NCBI RefSeq assembly: GCF_910594005.1
Contig: NC_057834.1
Coordinates: forward strand, 42,564,537 to 42,628,536
Reading direction: 5' to 3'
DNA: 64,000 bases
From: Cervus elaphus
Lineage: Eukaryota > Chordata > Mammalia > Artiodactyla > Cervidae
Both the position numbers and the translations under genes were made by a program. Shown piece by piece: positions 60,661-64,000 of the stretch (position 1 is the first letter of the stretch; every line of letters begins with the position of its first letter). The notes beneath the pieces were generated by a model. The model did not search any database, was not told the origin of the DNA, and was given only the letters and a program-made list of their open reading frames with translations.

Positions 60661-63600
60661 CCCCAAGAATTGCGGGAAGGAGAATTATCCGAGTTCACAA
60701 GTGTGTATGTGTCATATAATCTATCTTTGTGGCTTCTGAACTTTCCCTCTTGAGTCAGGCTAAGTATAGCGTCTTTCCATAAATTATATCGACCACCTGG
60801 TTGACATCTAAAATTCCACTGGGCAAAAACAACTCTTCGCCTTTCTTGAATTCTCTTCCTTACCAAACTGACATATTATGTGGTCTTCCTTGTTATAAAA
60901 ATTTTTTAATAATCTCTGACCTCTCTTGTTTACTTAATACCTATAGTCTCTTGCCAACTCCTGCTGCTTCTTTTACAACTCTGTAGCCATTTGGCAAAAT
61001 GTCTTATTCTTCCCCGGTCTGTTGTAACCTGGGATCTATACGCCCTGCCTCCCCAGTTGTTCCAACTACCCTTTCAGCCTGCAGAGTTGCTTGAAGTTTC
61101 ATCCTGCCGTAGCCCTGTGAGGAGAGCTTGGAAGGCCTTTCAGAATGTAGAGTTGGGTTCCAACCTCCTTTAACTGCCACCTTCCAGCCCCAGAGGAGTG
61201 CAGAGTACTGCATGTAAATGTACTCTCATCATCAAAGGTTCCCTCAGTTATGAATCCGTCCCCCCCCCCTTTTTTTTTCTGCAGCCAGCTTCACACCAGT
61301 TTTTCCTCCTCATCAAGCTAGGAATTGAGGGGAAGTGATGGATGAGAAGCTGAGGCCTGTGGGGGTAACAAGGACCAGAGCACAGGGGTATGGAATCCCC
61401 TGCTTGCTCAGCCTTTTTTCTGCTTGCTGCCCTCGCTGCTTCTTCCGCACCTTTTGCATTACCAGGGTGCAGCCCCGCCGGTTTCATTTCTTAACTAAAA
61501 AAAAGAAAAAATGATACAGTACGGACTTCGAAAGGATCAGGATTTTTTTCACTTTAAATGAATAAATATGAAAATATCAGGCTCTTTGGCCCTGTTTTCG
61601 GGAGGAAGGGCAGAGGACTGCCGCACCCAGGGAGATCCAACAAGCTTCGGTCCAGCCCTGCTCCTCCCAGCTCAGCCAGGGCCCTTGCTCTTCCCTGTTC
61701 TCACCAGAGAGGCACAAGTGCTCCATCCCTTCCAGCGGCAGGCGGAGAGAAGAGAAAGGGTCTGTTGTTTTTCTCTCCTTGTTTCTCTCCCTCACTGCTG
61801 ATCACCAAGCTGCTGACCAGGTCAGAAAGCCCGAATGGAAATCCGCCAGTGCCGGGCAGGCTCCTCCTCCTTCGGGAAGCTTGTCCTTGACTGATTTTTC
61901 TTTGTCCCGATGGGGGAAAAAAGAGAGAGAGAGAGAAAGAACAAAAAAGAAAAACCACAAACTTCCTTTGAAAACCAGCGCTTGTAGACGGGGCCTGGAG
62001 CGCGCGCCCTAGACTCGGCGACTCAGATCCTGAAGACGCTCTGAGCGATCTGGGCGCACCTGGGCTGCACCCCTGCCTGGCTGCACCCTTCTCCAGGGCC
62101 CCCCGGTCGTGGGCGTGAGCCCGGAAGTAGCCACGAGCCAGCCGGGACCGCCGCTCGTAAACCTGGGTAAACCTGTGTAGACTCTGGCGTTGACAGCTGG
62201 GAGGCGGCCGGGACTGGCGGCGCCCCTCTCAGAGCCCACCTCCCTCACCGCAGTCCCGGAGTTGAACCCTCCTTCTAAGTCCTGGAACAGCCCCCACTTC
62301 TTTAAGGTAAAAACTGTCTTAACCATTTCCTTCAGCTTTTTTCCTTTCCCTCTCTAGCTTTGGGGAGGTGACCCTGCCTATCCTCCCACCCTGGGTCTCT
62401 GTAAGTCTGGATTTCTAGAGACGCTCAGGCAGAAGGAGTAAGTAAAAGAGATGCTACCTTTCCGCCTTTTAATTACACCTTCCCCGTCTCCCTTGCTAAC
62501 AAGTAGACAGGGCACTGTGGCGGACTTATTCTGAGGGGAAAATCTAAACCATTAGTTGCATGAAGATTTGGGTCAGAGTGAGAGGGAGACTGGAATGGAA
62601 CCCTAGGCACTTGAAGGGAGAGTAAAGTTCCTGGGGAGCAGAGGTGGGAGGGGGAAGTGTCTTCTTGAAGCTACAGACCTGATTCCTGAGATTCTTCCAG
62701 CTTCTGGCTATTTATTGCTACTGGCTAGGGAGGGGCAGGGGCTGTTTTACCTCCCCTGTCTGCCACCAGAGGATGATTCCAGAAAGTGTAGGATTTAGTT
62801 AAGAGGGAAGGAATGAATTCCTTGTTTAAGTACCTGTGAGTCTCAGAATGCATTCTGCTCTCAAGTACTCCATGCCCACTCCACCAGGTGTGGACCCTGT
62901 AGCCTGGAATTTCTTCCAATTACACTTCCTTCCCCTCTTCTGAAGGATTAGCCCACTTAGCTTTCAACCCAGTTTCTCTGAGACCCAGCTTCCTCTGGTA
63001 GTCCAGTTCTGGGTTCTTTTGGTTCACTGGACTGCCCAACCCCCACTTAATTATAGACCATTTGTGGCATTTGGATAGAAAAGATAAGAAGTAAGCCCTG
63101 TTTTTCTCCAAGCTTTTAAAAAATTGTCCCAGGTTCTGCTTTCTGCTTCTGAGGCTCATCCTAAATGACATTTGGGAAGGAAGGAAAAAAGGAGAGATTT
63201 AAAAAAAAAAAAAGTGTAAGGCCTGAGGGCAAATTTTGCTACTCCGATTCTAAATTAATTACATGGAAATGAGATGCAGCTATCATAGATTATATTTGAA
63301 TCAGAAGGGTGATCAATTTGGGTGACTAGTCTTATTTCCATGACTTTTACTCAACTTCACTTCCAAGGCTTTACCTTAGCTCTAAATTCCTGATTTACCT
63401 GATTGCGAAAGGAAGCATAGTCTCAGGTTAGGAGGAAGCAAGAGAAAAGGTTTCTAACAAGTTTATTTCTCTGCCTTTCTCACCCTGACCAAGGTGGAGA
63501 GGGGAGCAAGGAGGTTGAAGGGAGATATTTTCCAGCAGGCAGGGTTTGTGGCTTTTTATCATCTACTATCCATAGTGTTAATTAAATGTCTATGCTTAGT

Positions 63601-64000
63601 GCTGGTAGAGAGCAGATTAAACAGGTCCTGAGTTGACATTTAAAATGACCTAGATGGGAATAGATTGAAAGAACATTTGCACAGATAGATGAATGTAGAG
63701 GGAGTAACTTTTTTTTATGTAAATCAATAATCAGTGTTTTCATATTCCATGTAGCGAGCAAGGGAGTACGGGGTTTGAGCAGTTTTCAGAGCATAGAGGA
63801 ACTGAGGAGAAGTTGCTATCCCAACTCCAGCTGGCAAGAGAAGCTTACTGGAAGAATGGGGCTGGGGGTGGGGTGGGACAAGTTGTACCTCTAATCTGAA
63901 ATTACTTATCAGAACCCATCTCTGTTTCAAGTCACCATGCCTGCATTTCCCCTCCCCAGCCTACAGGAAGCTCCTCCCAGGACCTTTTTGTTGTGGTTTG
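60661..64000 (+). other. Region right of the PRUNE1 promoter (probable MINDY1 5' intron)
   Basis: No MINDY1 coding exon is recognised here, although the gene is expected on the plus strand from synteny. The segment is low in young SINEs. It contains a C/T run at 61259-61278, a second CpG-rich patch (61980-62270) and unique-looking sequence from 62330 to the end. Confidence 0.4.
61980..62270. promoter_or_regulatory. CpG-rich patch with an ETS site, candidate alternative promoter
   Basis: GAGCGCGCGCCCTAGACTCGG and CpG-dense sequence, with the ETS consensus CCGGAAGT at 62121-62128. A plus-strand donor candidate (TTCTTTAAG|GTAAAA) follows near 62307. The gene it would serve is not proven. Confidence 0.45.

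Noticed and set aside
60700..64000. Search for a MINDY1 coding exon on the plus strand
   Set aside because: No stretch resembling the MINDY1 N-terminus or its catalytic region was found. The coding exons probably lie right of the window.

Overview
The window is mammalian nuclear DNA from a ruminant (cattle, sheep, goat or a close relative). The evidence is split vertebrate genes with GT-AG introns, CpG-island promoters, and repeats confined to or typical of ruminants and other artiodactyls: a BovB (RTE-type) LINE, Bov-tA and Bov-A2 SINEs, tRNA-derived CHR-type SINEs and ruminant L1 3' ends. I cannot tell the species. There is no CRISPR array, operon or prokaryotic signal.

Gene content and order match the human 1q21.3 neighbourhood in inverted orientation. 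From left to right: the first four coding exons of GABPB2 (minus, 3452-9913, the rest lies beyond the left edge); MLLT11 (minus, 16753-17025); CDC42SE1 (plus, 25267-26898); MENT, also called C1orf56 (minus, 31114-32160); BNIPL (minus, ten coding exons, 33045-40981); PRUNE1 (minus, eight coding exons, 43087-60372). I joined the exons by hand. The predicted lengths are 356 aa for BNIPL, 453 for PRUNE1, 79 for CDC42SE1, 90 for MLLT11 and 348 for MENT. All reading frames are intact and splice phases agree at every junction.

The layout is compact. CpG-rich starts lie at about 13.74-14.42 kb (GABPB2), 21.4-22.1 kb (divergent MLLT11/CDC42SE1), around 32.2 kb (MENT), 59.9-60.65 kb (PRUNE1, probably divergent with MINDY1 on the plus strand) and about 61.98-62.27 kb (a second CpG-rich patch with an ETS site). 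CDC42SE1 and MENT end tail to tail about 1 kb apart. BNIPL ends almost on the MENT start, where a short palindrome carries AATAAA on both strands. PRUNE1 ends shortly before BNIPL begins.

The genes are not a pathway. They cover an ETS transcription-factor subunit (GABPB2), a small transcriptional cofactor (MLLT11), a Cdc42 effector (CDC42SE1), a secreted protein of unclear role (MENT), a BCH/CRAL-TRIO adaptor (BNIPL) and a DHH-family phosphoesterase (PRUNE1). Most of the rest is intron filled with SINEs, L1, BovB, MIR, MER5-like DNA transposons and one LTR-like element. I found no convincing unknown gene system. The most interesting items are regulatory motifs at the promoters, the two-way poly(A) palindrome, nested insertions with clear target-site duplications, a 45-bp tandem duplication and an internal repeat in MLLT11.
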